DNA of 18,088 nucleotides from Pseudomonadota bacterium (GTDB taxonomy: Bacteria; Pseudomonadota; Alphaproteobacteria; Caulobacterales; Caulobacteraceae). Shown one piece after another: positions 6,956 through 14,608 of this stretch (the first letter of the stretch is position 1; the number at the start of each line of letters is the position of its first letter). The stretch spans positions 1 through 18,088 of the forward strand of contig JAEYQX010000023.1 in assembly GCA_023409795.1 (NCBI GenBank), given 5' to 3'. The position numbers and the translations under genes were made by a program. A model generated the notes under the pieces. It saw nothing but the letters and a program-made list of their open reading frames with translations. It had not been told where the DNA came from and made no database searches.

Positions 6956-8185
6956 TCAGACCTTCGACAGGATCAGGGTGGCGTTGGTGCCGCCAAAGCC
7001 GAAGCTGTTGGACATGACGTGCTTCAGCTCGCCATCGTGGCGCTGGCGCAGGATCGGCATACCCTCGAACTCGGGGTCCAGGTTCTCGATGTGCGCGCTC
7101 TCGGCGGCAAAGCCGTGCTTCATCATCAAGAGGCAATAGATGGCTTCCTGCGCCCCGGCCGCGCCCAGCGAGTGGCCGGTCAGCGACTTGGTCGAGGAGA
7201 TCATCGGCATCTGGTCGCCAAAGACGTTGCGCACCGCGCCCATCTCCTTGGAATCGCCCACCGGCGTCGAGGTGCCGTGCGGGTTCAGGTAGTCGATCCT
7301 GGGATTGCCGGCCATGTCCAGGGCAATCTTCATGCAGCGCTCGGCACCCTCGCCCGAGGGGGCGACCATGTCATAGCCGTCCGAGTTGGCCCCATAGCCA
7401 GTGACCTCGGCATAGATGGTGGCCCCGCGGGCGACCGCGCGCTCGTATTCTTCCAGCACGACAATGCCCGCCCCGCCAGCGATGACGAAGCCGTCGCGGT
7501 CCTTGTCATAGGCGCGGCTGGCGACCGAGGGCGTGTCGTTGAAGTTGGACGACATGGCGCCCATGGCGTCGAACAGGTTCGACATCGACCAGTCGATGTC
7601 CTCGCAGCCCCCGGCAAAGACCACGTCCTGCTTGCCCCAGGCGATCTGTTCGGCGGCGGCGCCGATGCAGTGGGCGCTGGTCGCGCAGGCCGAGGAGATC
7701 GAATAGTTGATGCCCTTCAGCTGGAACCAGGTGGCCAGCACGGCCGAGGGGCCGGACGCCATGGCCTTGGGCACGGCGAACGGGCCGACGCGCTTGGGCG
7801 AGCCCTTTTCGATCGTGGTCTGGGCGGCCTGGATGATGACCTGGGTGGACGGGCCGCCTTCACCGACGATCAGGCCGATGCGCTCGTCCTGGATGTCCTC
7901 GGGGGTGAAGCCGGCATCCTTCATCGCCTCCTCGAAGGCGATGTGGCCCCAGGCCGTGCCATTGGCCAGGAAGCGGGCGGCGCGGCGGTCGACCAGCGGG
8001 GCCCAGTCCTCGGCCGTGTGGCCCAGGGCGGGCGGGGCCCAGACCTGCGAGCGGAAGCCATGTTTGGCATGGTCCTCGGCGGCCTTGATGCCCGACCGGG
8101 CGTCGCGCAGAGAGGCCGCGACCTCGTCCTGGCCGGTGCCGATGGAGGAGACAATGCCCAGGCCGGTGACAACAACGCGCCTCAT
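6956..8185 (-). CDS. fabB: 3-oxoacyl-ACP synthase I
   Basis: The condensing enzyme that elongates acyl-ACP with malonyl-ACP and, in the FabA/FabB pathway, takes cis-3-decenoyl-ACP into unsaturated fatty acids. It has 409 residues, typical of KAS I. The catalytic triad is Cys167 (SISSACATSAHCIG), His303 (NPHGTSTPVGD) and His338 (KSLTGHSLGAAG, with Lys333), and the C-terminal SFGFGGTNA loop is intact. The NYSISSACATS active site and its position directly after fabA identify FabB over FabF. A ribosome-binding site AGGA lies about 7 bases before the ATG at 8185. Only 65 bases separate it from the fabA stop codon with no terminator, so the two genes form an operon transcribed fabA to fabB. Confidence 0.95.
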   Translation of the reverse strand: MRRVVVTGLGIVSSIGTGQDEVAASLRDARSGIKAAEDHAKHGFRSQVWAPPALGHTAEDWAPLVDRRAARFLANGTAWGHIAFEEAMKDAGFTPEDIQDERIGLIVGEGGPSTQVIIQAAQTTIEKGSPKRVGPFAVPKAMASGPSAVLATWFQLKGINYSISSACATSAHCIGAAAEQIAWGKQDVVFAGGCEDIDWSMSNLFDAMGAMSSNFNDTPSVASRAYDKDRDGFVIAGGAGIVVLEEYERAVARGATIYAEVTGYGANSDGYDMVAPSGEGAERCMKIALDMAGNPRIDYLNPHGTSTPVGDSKEMGAVRNVFGDQMPMISSTKSLTGHSLGAAGAQEAIYCLLMMKHGFAAESAHIENLDPEFEGMPILRQRHDGELKHVMSNSFGFGGTNATLILSKV

Positions 8186-8250
8186 GGTGCTTCCTATCTA
8201 TTCAGTCTTAGCCATCGCCGCATGACCTGCGGTCTGGATACAATCTAGGG

Positions 8251-8790
8251 TCAGGCGTCAGCCGATGCTACCGGGGCCGCACCGCCGAACAGGCCGACCC
8301 GCATGTCGTTGCAGGTATAGATGACCTCGCCATCGGCCTCGAGCACGCCGTCGGCAATGCCCATGACCAGCTTGCGGTTGATGACGCGCTTCAGGTGGAC
8401 CTTGTAAACCACCTTCTTGATGTCGGGGGTCACCTGGCCGGTGAACTTGACCTCACCGACGCCAAGCGCACGACCCTTGCCCGGCCCGCCGATCCAGCCC
8501 AGGTAGAAGCCGACCAGCTGCCACATGGCGTCCAGACCCAGGCAGCCCGGCATCACCGGGTCACCGATGAAGTGGCACTGGAAGAACCACAGGCCCGGAT
8601 GGATATCCAGCTCGGCCTCGACATAGCCCTTGCCGTAGTTGCCGCCCTCGCTCGAAATCGTGACGATGCGGTCGAACATCAGCATCGGCGGGGCCGGAAG
8701 CTGGGCATTGCCCGGACCGAACAGCTCGCCACGGCCGGAGGCCAGCAGGCCTTCCAGATCGAAGGACGAAGGATATTGGGACTGGCTCAA
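8251..8790 (-). CDS. fabA: 3-hydroxyacyl-ACP dehydratase/isomerase FabA
   Basis: A bifunctional enzyme that dehydrates 3-hydroxydecanoyl-ACP and isomerises trans-2 to cis-3-decenoyl-ACP, the branch point to unsaturated fatty acids. It is a 179-residue hot-dog fold protein. The active site His73 is in FFQCHFIGDPVMPGCLGLDAMWQ with the partner Asp87 (equivalent to E. coli His70 and Asp84). The N terminus SQSQYPSSFDLEGLLA fits alphaproteobacterial FabA. No ATG is available near the N terminus: the start is a TTG at 8790 with GGAG 8 bases upstream, so initiation may be weak. First gene of the fabA-fabB operon; the 68 bases between it and the next minus-strand gene, which ends upstream, should hold the promoter. 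Confidence 0.95.
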   Translation of the reverse strand: MSQSQYPSSFDLEGLLASGRGELFGPGNAQLPAPPMLMFDRIVTISSEGGNYGKGYVEAELDIHPGLWFFQCHFIGDPVMPGCLGLDAMWQLVGFYLGWIGGPGKGRALGVGEVKFTGQVTPDIKKVVYKVHLKRVINRKLVMGIADGVLEADGEVIYTCNDMRVGLFGGAAPVASADA

Positions 8791-8858
8791 GGGTTGCGCT
8801 CCGAAAGTGTTGCGGGCGGGTTACACGACCGCGCGGCCCGGCTCAACACCTGAGAGGA

Positions 8859-9428
8859 TCAGCCGCGTCCGGGACCGGCGGGGCGGGCGGCATTGCACAG
8901 GGCCCGCTCCTGGGTGCCAAAGACGGCGCGCTCATTGACCCAGCCGCGCATCTTGCGCGCCCGCACCCGGCACCAGCCATCCTCGCATTCGTCCAGAGAG
9001 ATGATCGAGCGCGGCCCCAGGCGGGCGCGGATGGACGAGGTCGCCGAGCGCCCGCTGTGGATCGGGATTTCCTCGTTGGTGCGGTTGAAGACGCTGCGGC
9101 GGCCCGACGCGACCGTGCGATGGATCCAGGCGACCGAGCCATCGGGGTCACATATCTTGCGCCATTCGCGCGTCTCGGCGATCACTTGCACGGGCAGGGC
9201 CGCGGCGCGGTATTCCCACAGGATGCGATAGTCTAGACCGGGACCCTGGCGGGCCCTGACCCTGGAGGATTTCAGCGTGACCCAGCGCGGCACATCAAGG
9301 CCCGTCGGCGTGGGGCGGCCATCAGGCATGGTCGCGCCGCCGCCCGCCAGGACGCCGAGGCAAAGGGCCGCACCGATGACGGCGCTACGCCGGAAGTTTT
9401 TGAACCTGACCACAGCTTTGATAGACAC
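8859..9428 (-). CDS. Exported bacterial SH3-domain protein
   Basis: A 189-residue protein with a short basic N terminus (MSIKAVVRFKNFRRS) and a hydrophobic segment at about 15-33 that should act as a signal peptide or anchor. Two SH3-like units follow: about 47-108 (WVTLKSSRVRARQGPGLDYRILWEY... WRKICDPDGSVAWIH) and about 113-175 (ARLGPRSIISLDECEDGWCRVRARKMRGWVNE). Bacterial SH3 domains of this kind usually bind peptidoglycan or sit in envelope proteins; no catalytic domain is present. The start is GTG at 9428, as no ATG occurs before residue 34, which would delete the signal. It is divergent from the dehydrogenase gene at 9482 with 53 bases between starts, and upstream of fabA on the same strand. 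Function beyond envelope association is unknown. Confidence 0.85.
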   Translation of the reverse strand: MSIKAVVRFKNFRRSAVIGAALCLGVLAGGGATMPDGRPTPTGLDVPRWVTLKSSRVRARQGPGLDYRILWEYRAAALPVQVIAETREWRKICDPDGSVAWIHRTVASGRRSVFNRTNEEIPIHSGRSATSSIRARLGPRSIISLDECEDGWCRVRARKMRGWVNERAVFGTQERALCNAARPAGPGRG

Positions 9429-9481
9429 CGGTTCGACCCGTCCCGCACCTGATTTCCTGCTCGCCCCAACCCAGGCTCCCT

Positions 9482-10468
9482 ATGTCCGCTCGCAAACTTA
9501 AGGTCGTATTAACCAGACGACTGCCCGACGCCATCGAAACCCGGATGCGCGAGCTGTTCGACGCCGAACTGAACCTGACCGACCGGCCGATGGATCGCGA
9601 GGCCCTGGTGGCGGCGGTCCAGCGCGCCGATGTCCTGGTGCCGACCATTACCGACCGGATCGACGCGGACCTGATCCAGGCCGCCGGCGACCAGCTGAAG
9701 ATGATTGCCAACTTTGGCGCGGGCGTGGACCATATCGACGTCGAGGCGGCGGTGGCGCGCAAGATCATCGTCTCCAACACCCCGGGCGTCCTGACCGAGG
9801 ACACCGCCGACATCGCCATGAGCCTGATCCTGGCGGTCAGCCGCCGCATCGTCGAAGGGGCCAATGTCGTCAGCGATGGCCAGTTCGGCGGCTGGACCCC
9901 GACCTGGATGTGCGGGCGCAAGCTGTGGGGCAAGCGGCTGGGCATCGTCGGTATGGGCCGCATCGGCCAGGCCCTGGCGCGGCGGGCCAAGGCCTTCGGG
10001 ATGCAGGTCCACTACCACAACCGCAAGCCGGTGCCGGACATGGTGGCCGAGGACCTGGGGGCGACCTGGTGGGACGACCTGGACCAGATGCTGGCGCGGA
10101 TGGACGTCATCAGCCTGAACTGCCCGGCGACCAGGGACACCTATCACCTGCTGTCGGCCCCGCGCCTGGCCCTGCTTCAGCCCCACGCCATCATCGTCAA
10201 CACCGCGCGCGGCGAGCTGATCGACGAGGCGGCCCTGGCCGAGGCCGTGCGCAACCGCGCCATCGCCGGTGCCGGCCTGGATGTCTTCGAGCACGAGCCC
10301 AAGGTGCACGAGGGCTTGCTGGGCTACCCCAATGTCGTCCTCTTGCCCCACCTCGGCTCGGCCACCATCGAGGCCCGCCAGGATATGGGCGACCGCGTCA
10401 TCGCCAACATCATGACCTTCCAGAACGGCCACCGCCCCCCCGACCGCGTCATCCCCGCCATGTTCTAG
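9482..10468 (+). CDS. D-2-hydroxyacid dehydrogenase (glyoxylate/hydroxypyruvate reductase type)
   Basis: A 328-residue NAD(P)-dependent dehydrogenase that interconverts 2-oxoacids and D-2-hydroxyacids. The cofactor site GIVGMGRIGQALARRA (154-169) sits mid-protein between the split catalytic domain halves. The catalytic residues are Arg243 (NTARGELIDE), Glu272 (DVFEHEP) and His290 (LLPHLGSAT). The NFGAGVDHIDV and TPGVLTEDTAD stretches and the HYHNRKP segment after the Rossmann beta-2 strand favour the GRHPR/D-glycerate dehydrogenase branch; a basic Arg181 after the strand would suit NADPH (inference). Start ATG at 9482, with only a weak AGG upstream. A palindromic intergenic repeat begins about 20 bases after the stop codon. 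Neighbours give no pathway clue. Confidence 0.9.
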   Translation: MSARKLKVVLTRRLPDAIETRMRELFDAELNLTDRPMDREALVAAVQRADVLVPTITDRIDADLIQAAGDQLKMIANFGAGVDHIDVEAAVARKIIVSNTPGVLTEDTADIAMSLILAVSRRIVEGANVVSDGQFGGWTPTWMCGRKLWGKRLGIVGMGRIGQALARRAKAFGMQVHYHNRKPVPDMVAEDLGATWWDDLDQMLARMDVISLNCPATRDTYHLLSAPRLALLQPHAIIVNTARGELIDEAALAEAVRNRAIAGAGLDVFEHEPKVHEGLLGYPNVVLLPHLGSATIEARQDMGDRVIANIMTFQNGHRPPDRVIPAMF

Positions 10469-10490
10469 GATGCCGGCGGCGATGCCTTTT

Positions 10491-10560
10491 ATCCTCCCCT
10501 GCGAAGCGGGGGAGGTGGCATGGTGCCCCGCGCCATGACGGAGGGGGCGGCCCAGGCACA
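10491..10560. repeat. Palindromic intergenic repeat (GC-rich, REP/BIME-like)
   Basis: Stem CCTCCCC (10493-10499) / GGGGAGG (10509-10515), extended inside by a GC-GAA-GC cap, followed by a second stem CATGG (10519-10523) / CCATG (10533-10537) and GACGGAGGGGGC. From memory, this CTCCCC-GCGAAGC-GGGGGAGG layout is a recurrent dispersed repeat in Caulobacterales and Sphingomonadales genomes. The remainder of the 295-base gap (10469-10763) has no convincing gene; it ends near a 7-base T-run at 10746-10752 without a clear preceding hairpin. Confidence 0.65.
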
Positions 10561-10763
10561 TCCTTCACCCAAGAGGGCGCAAACACGCCCCCGCCATCCT
10601 GTTTCGCCGTCCCACTGGCCGGTATTTCCCGGCATTGGCCGCCATCTGCCCGCCCGCCCCTTCGCCTGTGGCACCCTGTTGGCGGGCCGCGTCCCAGCTT
10701 CACGGCCCGGGGCCGGATGAGACAGATGAGACTCTTCAGACGGTGTTTTTTTCTTGCGGGGTC

Positions 10764-11528
10764 TCAGCCGCACACCGGGCAGGCGGGGTCGGCCCCGACC
10801 CTGGCCACGCGGCTGGCCCCCTTCAGCCCGTCATAAACCAGCAGGCGCCCCTGCAAGGGATCACCCGCCCCGGTGATGAGCTTGATGGCTTCCAGGGCAG
10901 CCATGGTGCCGATGACCCCGGCCAGGGCCCCGACGATGCCGACGCGGGCGCAGGTCTCGGCCTCGGGCGGGGTCTCGGGCACCAGGCACTGGTAGCAGGG
11001 CTGGCCGGTAAAGACCCCGACCTGGCCCGACCAGCGGCCCAGGGCCCCGGATACCAGCGGGCGCTTCTCGGCGACGCAGGCCGCATTGACGGCAAAACGG
11101 GTGTCGAAGTCGTCGGTCCCGTCCAGGACCAGGTCGAACCGGTTCACCAGGTCGCGGGCATTGGCGGGCGTCATCCGCTGGCTGAACAGCTCGACCCCGG
11201 TGTGGGGATTGAGGGCGGCCAGCCGCTCGCGCGCCACCTCGATCTTGGGGCGGCCCACATCCCCGGTGCCAAAGATGACCTGGCGCTGCAGGTTGGACAG
11301 GGACACGACGTCGTCGTCGATCAGGCCCAGGGTACCGACCCCGGCGGCGGCCAGGTAAAGCGCCGCCGGATTGCCGATGCCGCCCATGCCCACGACCAGC
11401 ACCCGCGCCCGCTTCAGCGCCTGCTGGCCCGGTCCCCCGACCTCGGACAGGATCAGGTGGCGGGCATAGCGCTCGACCTCGTCATCGTCGAAGCGGACCG
11501 GCGCGGGGGCAGGGGAGGGCTGGGTCAT
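10764..11528 (-). CDS. HesA/MoeB/ThiF-family adenylyltransferase
   Basis: An E1-like enzyme that adenylates the C-terminal Gly-Gly of a ubiquitin-like sulfur carrier (MoaD, ThiS or relatives). It has 254 residues with no rhodanese domain. The ATP-binding loop is GMGGIG (47-52), followed by the acidic DDDVVSLSNLQRQ (71-83) and DGTDDFDTR (136-144). Two Cys pairs for a structural zinc are present, CYQC (178, 181) and CPVC (250, 253), and Cys193 in ETCARVGIVG is at the position of the conserved MoeB cysteine. This layout fits MoeB slightly better than ThiF, but no molybdopterin or thiamine gene is adjacent, so the partner is unresolved and no symbol is given. Ribosome-binding site AAGGG before the ATG at 11528. 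Divergent from hslV. Confidence 0.9.
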   Translation of the reverse strand: MTQPSPAPAPVRFDDDEVERYARHLILSEVGGPGQQALKRARVLVVGMGGIGNPAALYLAAAGVGTLGLIDDDVVSLSNLQRQVIFGTGDVGRPKIEVARERLAALNPHTGVELFSQRMTPANARDLVNRFDLVLDGTDDFDTRFAVNAACVAEKRPLVSGALGRWSGQVGVFTGQPCYQCLVPETPPEAETCARVGIVGALAGVIGTMAALEAIKLITGAGDPLQGRLLVYDGLKGASRVARVGADPACPVCG

Positions 11529-11557
11529 CCTGTCGCCCTTAGCATTTTCCGGCGGGC

Positions 11558-11582
11558 TTGGCGCTTGCGAGGCGGATCAACC
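11558..11582 (+). promoter_or_regulatory. Candidate housekeeping promoter of hslV
   Basis: TTGGCGC at 11558-11564 fits the Caulobacter housekeeping -35 consensus (TTGNCGS) exactly. After 10 bases comes GATCAACC (11575-11582), which matches the -10 consensus GCTANAWC at only 5 of 8 positions. The distance to the ATG is short. No convincing heat-shock promoter was seen in the 71-base divergent gap. Confidence 0.3.
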
Positions 11583-11599
11583 TTCGCCACATCCGCCCC

Positions 11600-12160
11600 A
11601 TGACCCAGAATGCTTCTTCCTTCCCTGACTGGCACGGCACCACCATCCTGGCGATCCGCAAGGGTGGCCGAACCATCATCGCCGGTGACGGCCAGGTCTC
11701 CATGGGCCAGACCATCGTCAAGGGCTCGGCGCGCAAGGTGCGCACCCTGGCTGGTGGCAAGGTCATCGCCGGCTTTGCCGGGGCCACGGCAGACGCCCTG
11801 ACCCTGATCGAGCGGCTGGAAGCCAAGCTGGAGCAATATCCCGACCAGCTGGCCCGCGCCTGCGTCGAGCTGGCCAAGGACTGGCGCACCGACCGCTACC
11901 TGCGCAAGCTGGAAGCCATGCTTCTGGTCGCCGACAGGGACACCATCCTGACCGTCACCGGCGTCGGCGATGTGCTGGAGCCCGAGCATGGCGTGGCGGC
12001 GGTGGGCTCGGGCGGTAACTATGCCCTGGCGGCGGCCCTGGCCCTGATCGACGAGAACACCGAGCTGGATGCCGAGCAGATCGCCCGCAAGGCCATGAAG
12101 ATCGCCGCCAGCATCGACGTCTATACCAACGGCAACCTGACCATCGAGAAGCTGGATTGA
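11600..12160 (+). CDS. hslV: ATP-dependent protease subunit HslV (ClpQ)
   Basis: The proteolytic double-hexamer subunit of the HslUV (ClpQY) cytoplasmic protease. It has 186 residues from the ATG at 11600. The N-terminal nucleophile is in the segment WHGTTILAIRKGGRTIIAGDGQVSMGQTIVK: a 13-residue propeptide (MTQNASSFPDWHG) must be removed to expose catalytic Thr14, unlike the E. coli enzyme, where only Met precedes the Thr. GSARKVRTL and GSGGNYALAAALAL are typical family blocks. The frame also opens at a TTG at 11558, but that lies in the promoter gap shared with the divergent MoeB-like gene and is less likely. First gene of hslVU; a 130-base spacer containing a tandem repeat separates it from hslU. 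Confidence 0.96.
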   Translation: MTQNASSFPDWHGTTILAIRKGGRTIIAGDGQVSMGQTIVKGSARKVRTLAGGKVIAGFAGATADALTLIERLEAKLEQYPDQLARACVELAKDWRTDRYLRKLEAMLLVADRDTILTVTGVGDVLEPEHGVAAVGSGGNYALAAALALIDENTELDAEQIARKAMKIAASIDVYTNGNLTIEKLD

Positions 12161-12178
12161 AGCCGGGCGCGCCTGAAA

Positions 12179-12277
12179 GCGCTCAAGCAGGGAGCCGCCG
12201 CGCGGCGAACGATAGTGCCCCTGAGGGCGCTCAAGCAGTGAGCCGCCGCGCGGCGAACGGATAGTGCCCCTGAGGGC
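12179..12277. repeat. Two-copy 48-49 bp tandem repeat between hslV and hslU
   Basis: Unit 1 is at 12179-12226 and unit 2 at 12227-12275; the copies differ by one substitution (G at 12191, T at 12239) and one inserted G. Each unit carries three inverted repeats: GCTC/GAGC around an AAGCAG loop, the perfect palindrome CGCCGCGCGGCG, and GCCC-CTGA-GGGC. The last GGGC of unit 2 runs to 12277, 13 bases before the hslU start. Confidence 0.9.
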
Positions 12278-12290
12278 AAACGAGACAAAA

Positions 12291-13595
12291 ATGACTGACC
12301 TTTCTCCCCGCGAAATCGTCTCCGAGCTCGACCGCTTTATCGTCGGGCAGCAGGATGCCAAGCGCGCCGTGGCCGTGGCCCTGCGCAACCGCTGGCGTCG
12401 CAAGCGCGTGCCCGATGACCTGCGCGACGAGGTCACGCCCAAGAACATCCTGATGATCGGCCCGACCGGCGTCGGCAAAACCGAAATCGCCCGGCGCCTG
12501 GCCAGGCTGTCCGGGTCGCCCTTCCTCAAGGTCGAGGCCACCAAGTTCACCGAGGTCGGCTATGTCGGCCGTGACGTCGACCAGATCATGCGTGACCTGG
12601 TCGAAAGCGCCCTGGCCATGGTCCGCGACAAGCGCCGCGTCGAGGTCAAGGCCCGCGCCGAGACCGCCGCCGAGGAGCGCATCCTGGATGCCCTGGTCGG
12701 GCCGGGCTCCCAGGCCGCGACCCGCGATGCCTTCCGCAAGAAGCTGCGCGCCGGCGAGATGGATGACAAGGAGATCGAGATCGCCCTGGCCGACACCACC
12801 TCGCCGCTGCAGGGGCTGGACCTGCCCGGTGGGGGCGGCAACGTCGGCCTGCTGAACCTGTCGGACCTGCTGGGCAAGATGGGCGGCGGGCGCACAAAGA
12901 CCGTCAAGCTGACGGTGCGCGAGGCGGTGGGCCCCCTGGTGACCGAGGAAAGCGACAAGCTGCTGGATCAGGACAGCCTGACCAAGGAAGCCCTGCTGCT
13001 GGCCGAGAACGAGGGCATCGTCTTCCTGGACGAGATCGACAAGGTGGCCGCGCGCCAGGACCGCGGCGGGGCCGATGTCTCGCGCGAGGGGGTCCAGCGT
13101 GACCTGCTGCCCCTGATCGAGGGCACGACGGTGTCGACCAAGTATGGGCCGGTGAAGACCGACCATGTCCTGTTCATCGCTTCGGGCGCCTTCCATGTCG
13201 CCAAGCCCTCGGACCTGCTGCCCGAGCTTCAGGGCCGCCTGCCGATCCGCGTGGAGCTTAAGGCCCTGACGCGCGACGACTTCAAGCGCATCCTGACCGA
13301 GCCGGAAGCCAACCTGATCCGCCAGAACCAGGCCCTTCTGGCCACCGAGGACGTGACCGTCACCTTCACCGATGACGCCATCGAGGCCATGGCCGACGCG
13401 GCCGTCACCGCCAACTCGACCATCGAGAACATCGGGGCCCGCCGCCTGCAGACCGTGCTCGAGCACGTGCTGGAGGACACCAGCTACCGGGCGTCCGACC
13501 TGTCGGGCCAGTCGATCGAGTTCACCGGCACGGTGGTCCGCGAGAAGCTGGGCGAGCTGACCCGCAACCTCGACCTGAGCCGCTTCATCCTGTGA
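12291..13595 (+). CDS. hslU: ATP-dependent protease ATPase subunit HslU (ClpY)
   Basis: The AAA+ unfoldase that feeds substrates to HslV. It has 434 residues from the ATG at 12291. The motifs are the N-terminal SPREIVSELDRFIVGQQDAKRAVAVALRNRWRR, Walker A GPTGVGKT (57-64), pore loop GYVGRD (90-95), an I domain (about 110-235), Walker B IVFLDEID (243-250), and ELQGRLPIRVEL with the Arg-finger region. It ends in DLSRFIL, whose last residues normally insert into HslV to activate it. The frame opens earlier at a GTG (12264), but that lies inside the tandem repeat; the ATG at 12291 matches the family N terminus. The ribosome-binding site is weak (GAGAC). A 6-bp hairpin GAGGGG (13594-13599) / CCCCTC (13604-13609) overlaps the stop codon, without a T-run. 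Confidence 0.97.
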   Translation: MTDLSPREIVSELDRFIVGQQDAKRAVAVALRNRWRRKRVPDDLRDEVTPKNILMIGPTGVGKTEIARRLARLSGSPFLKVEATKFTEVGYVGRDVDQIMRDLVESALAMVRDKRRVEVKARAETAAEERILDALVGPGSQAATRDAFRKKLRAGEMDDKEIEIALADTTSPLQGLDLPGGGGNVGLLNLSDLLGKMGGGRTKTVKLTVREAVGPLVTEESDKLLDQDSLTKEALLLAENEGIVFLDEIDKVAARQDRGGADVSREGVQRDLLPLIEGTTVSTKYGPVKTDHVLFIASGAFHVAKPSDLLPELQGRLPIRVELKALTRDDFKRILTEPEANLIRQNQALLATEDVTVTFTDDAIEAMADAAVTANSTIENIGARRLQTVLEHVLEDTSYRASDLSGQSIEFTGTVVREKLGELTRNLDLSRFIL

Positions 13596-13635
13596 GGGGA
13601 GGCCCCCTCGGGCATTAGCTTCGCCGGGATGAGCG

Positions 13636-13760
13636 GGTGTGTTGTGATGCGTCATCCTCGGCCCTGTGCCGAGGATCCATAGCCTCGAGGCTGGCGGATG
13701 GGCGCAAGGGATTGCGCGTGGCGCGCCTGGAGCCTCTGGACAGGCCCGAGGATCTAGGCG
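13636..13760. repeat. Intergenic palindromic repeat with 9-bp perfect stem
   Basis: ATCCTCGGC (13654-13662) / GCCGAGGAT (13668-13676) forms a 9-bp hairpin with a 5-nt loop. It is preceded by GATGAGCGG-like sequence (13628-13636) and followed, 70 bases on, by a further half-site GGCCCGAGGATCTA near 13743-13757. From memory, the GTCATCCTCGG...CCGAGGATCCA arrangement is a dispersed repeat frequent in alphaproteobacteria. No gene is present in 13596-13783. Confidence 0.6.
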
Positions 13761-13783
13761 GAAAACATTCGGGCGGGCGGGCG

Positions 13784-14530
13784 TTAAACCCGCTCGCGCA
13801 TCTGCCTGACCGCGCGGACCAGCAGGGCCAGCTCGTGCGGCTTGGACAGGCGGTGGTCACCGTCCTTGATCAGGTCCAGCCGCACGTCCCCGCCTTCATG
13901 CTTCTCCAGCAGGGCAAGCTGCATCCCCCAGGGCACGCTTTCGTCGACGCGGCCCTGCAGGATGTGGATCGGGGCCTCGATCCGGACCGGGCCGTCCAGC
14001 AGCAGCCAGCTGCGGGCTTCCTCGAACATGAGCTTCGTCAGCTCATAGTCGCCAAGGCCCGGGTCGCTGATGACCGCCTCGCCATCGCGCAGGATGGCCT
14101 GGCGGACATGGTCGGGCAGGGAGGGCCACATCAGGCGCTCGGTAAAGTCCTGGGCCGGGTTGACCAGCACCAGGCCCACGACCGCCTCGGGCCGGGCCAC
14201 GGCGGCCAGCAGCGAAACCCAGCCGCCCATCGACGAGCCGACCAGGATCACCGGCCGCTTCAGGTGGTCGATCAGGGCCACGCAATCCTCGCGCCACCGC
14301 CCGATCGAGGCCTTCTTCCAGTCGCCCGACGACATCCCGTGGGCGAAATGGTCATAGCGGACAAAGGCCCAGCCCTCGTCCTGGGCCGCCCTGTCCAGCT
14401 CCAGCGCCTTGGTGCCGTCCATGTCCGAGCGGAAGCCGCCGACCCAGACGACGACCGGGCCATCCCCCTCGACCTGGCGATAGGCCAGGGTCTCACCGTC
14501 GGGACGCTGCAGGCGATGGATGTCGGACAT
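13784..14530 (-). CDS. Alpha/beta hydrolase (ABHD10-like serine hydrolase)
   Basis: A serine hydrolase of 248 residues. The nucleophile elbow is GSSMGG with Ser100, and the acid/base partners are Asp196 (QGRVDESVPW) and His226 (KDGDHRLSKP). The N-terminal ETLAYRQVEGDGPVVVWVGGFRSDMDGTKA and the RYDHFAHGMSSGDW segment resemble the mitochondrial ABHD10 esterase/depalmitoylase group and its alphaproteobacterial relatives. The natural substrate cannot be told. The frame extends nine codons up to an ATG at 14557, but the ATG at 14530 has a strong ribosome-binding site (AAGGAAG) 5 bases upstream and fits better. Divergent from the GT9 gene. Confidence 0.88.
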   Translation of the reverse strand: MSDIHRLQRPDGETLAYRQVEGDGPVVVWVGGFRSDMDGTKALELDRAAQDEGWAFVRYDHFAHGMSSGDWKKASIGRWREDCVALIDHLKRPVILVGSSMGGWVSLLAAVARPEAVVGLVLVNPAQDFTERLMWPSLPDHVRQAILRDGEAVISDPGLGDYELTKLMFEEARSWLLLDGPVRIEAPIHILQGRVDESVPWGMQLALLEKHEGGDVRLDLIKDGDHRLSKPHELALLVRAVRQMRERV

Positions 14531-14608
14531 GGCACTTCCTTGGACTGTCATTCGCACGAGAATGGCTTTAGCAGAGACCCGGACTGATCACAGGATGAGA
14601 GCCCTCGC

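Noticed and set aside
10720..10766. Terminator at the 7-T run downstream of the dehydrogenase gene
   Set aside because: The only inverted repeat (TGAGAC/GTCTCA) flanks the T-run with a 28-base loop, so there is no stem directly before the Ts.
11529..11599. Heat-shock (sigma-32) promoter for hslVU
   Set aside because: CTTG-like bases occur, but no spaced -10 element matching the alphaproteobacterial pattern was found; a weak housekeeping match is at least as good.
12231..13655. Long open frame opposite hslU, running into the tandem repeat
   Set aside because: Antisense shadow of hslU; no recognisable domains and its ends fall in repeat sequence.
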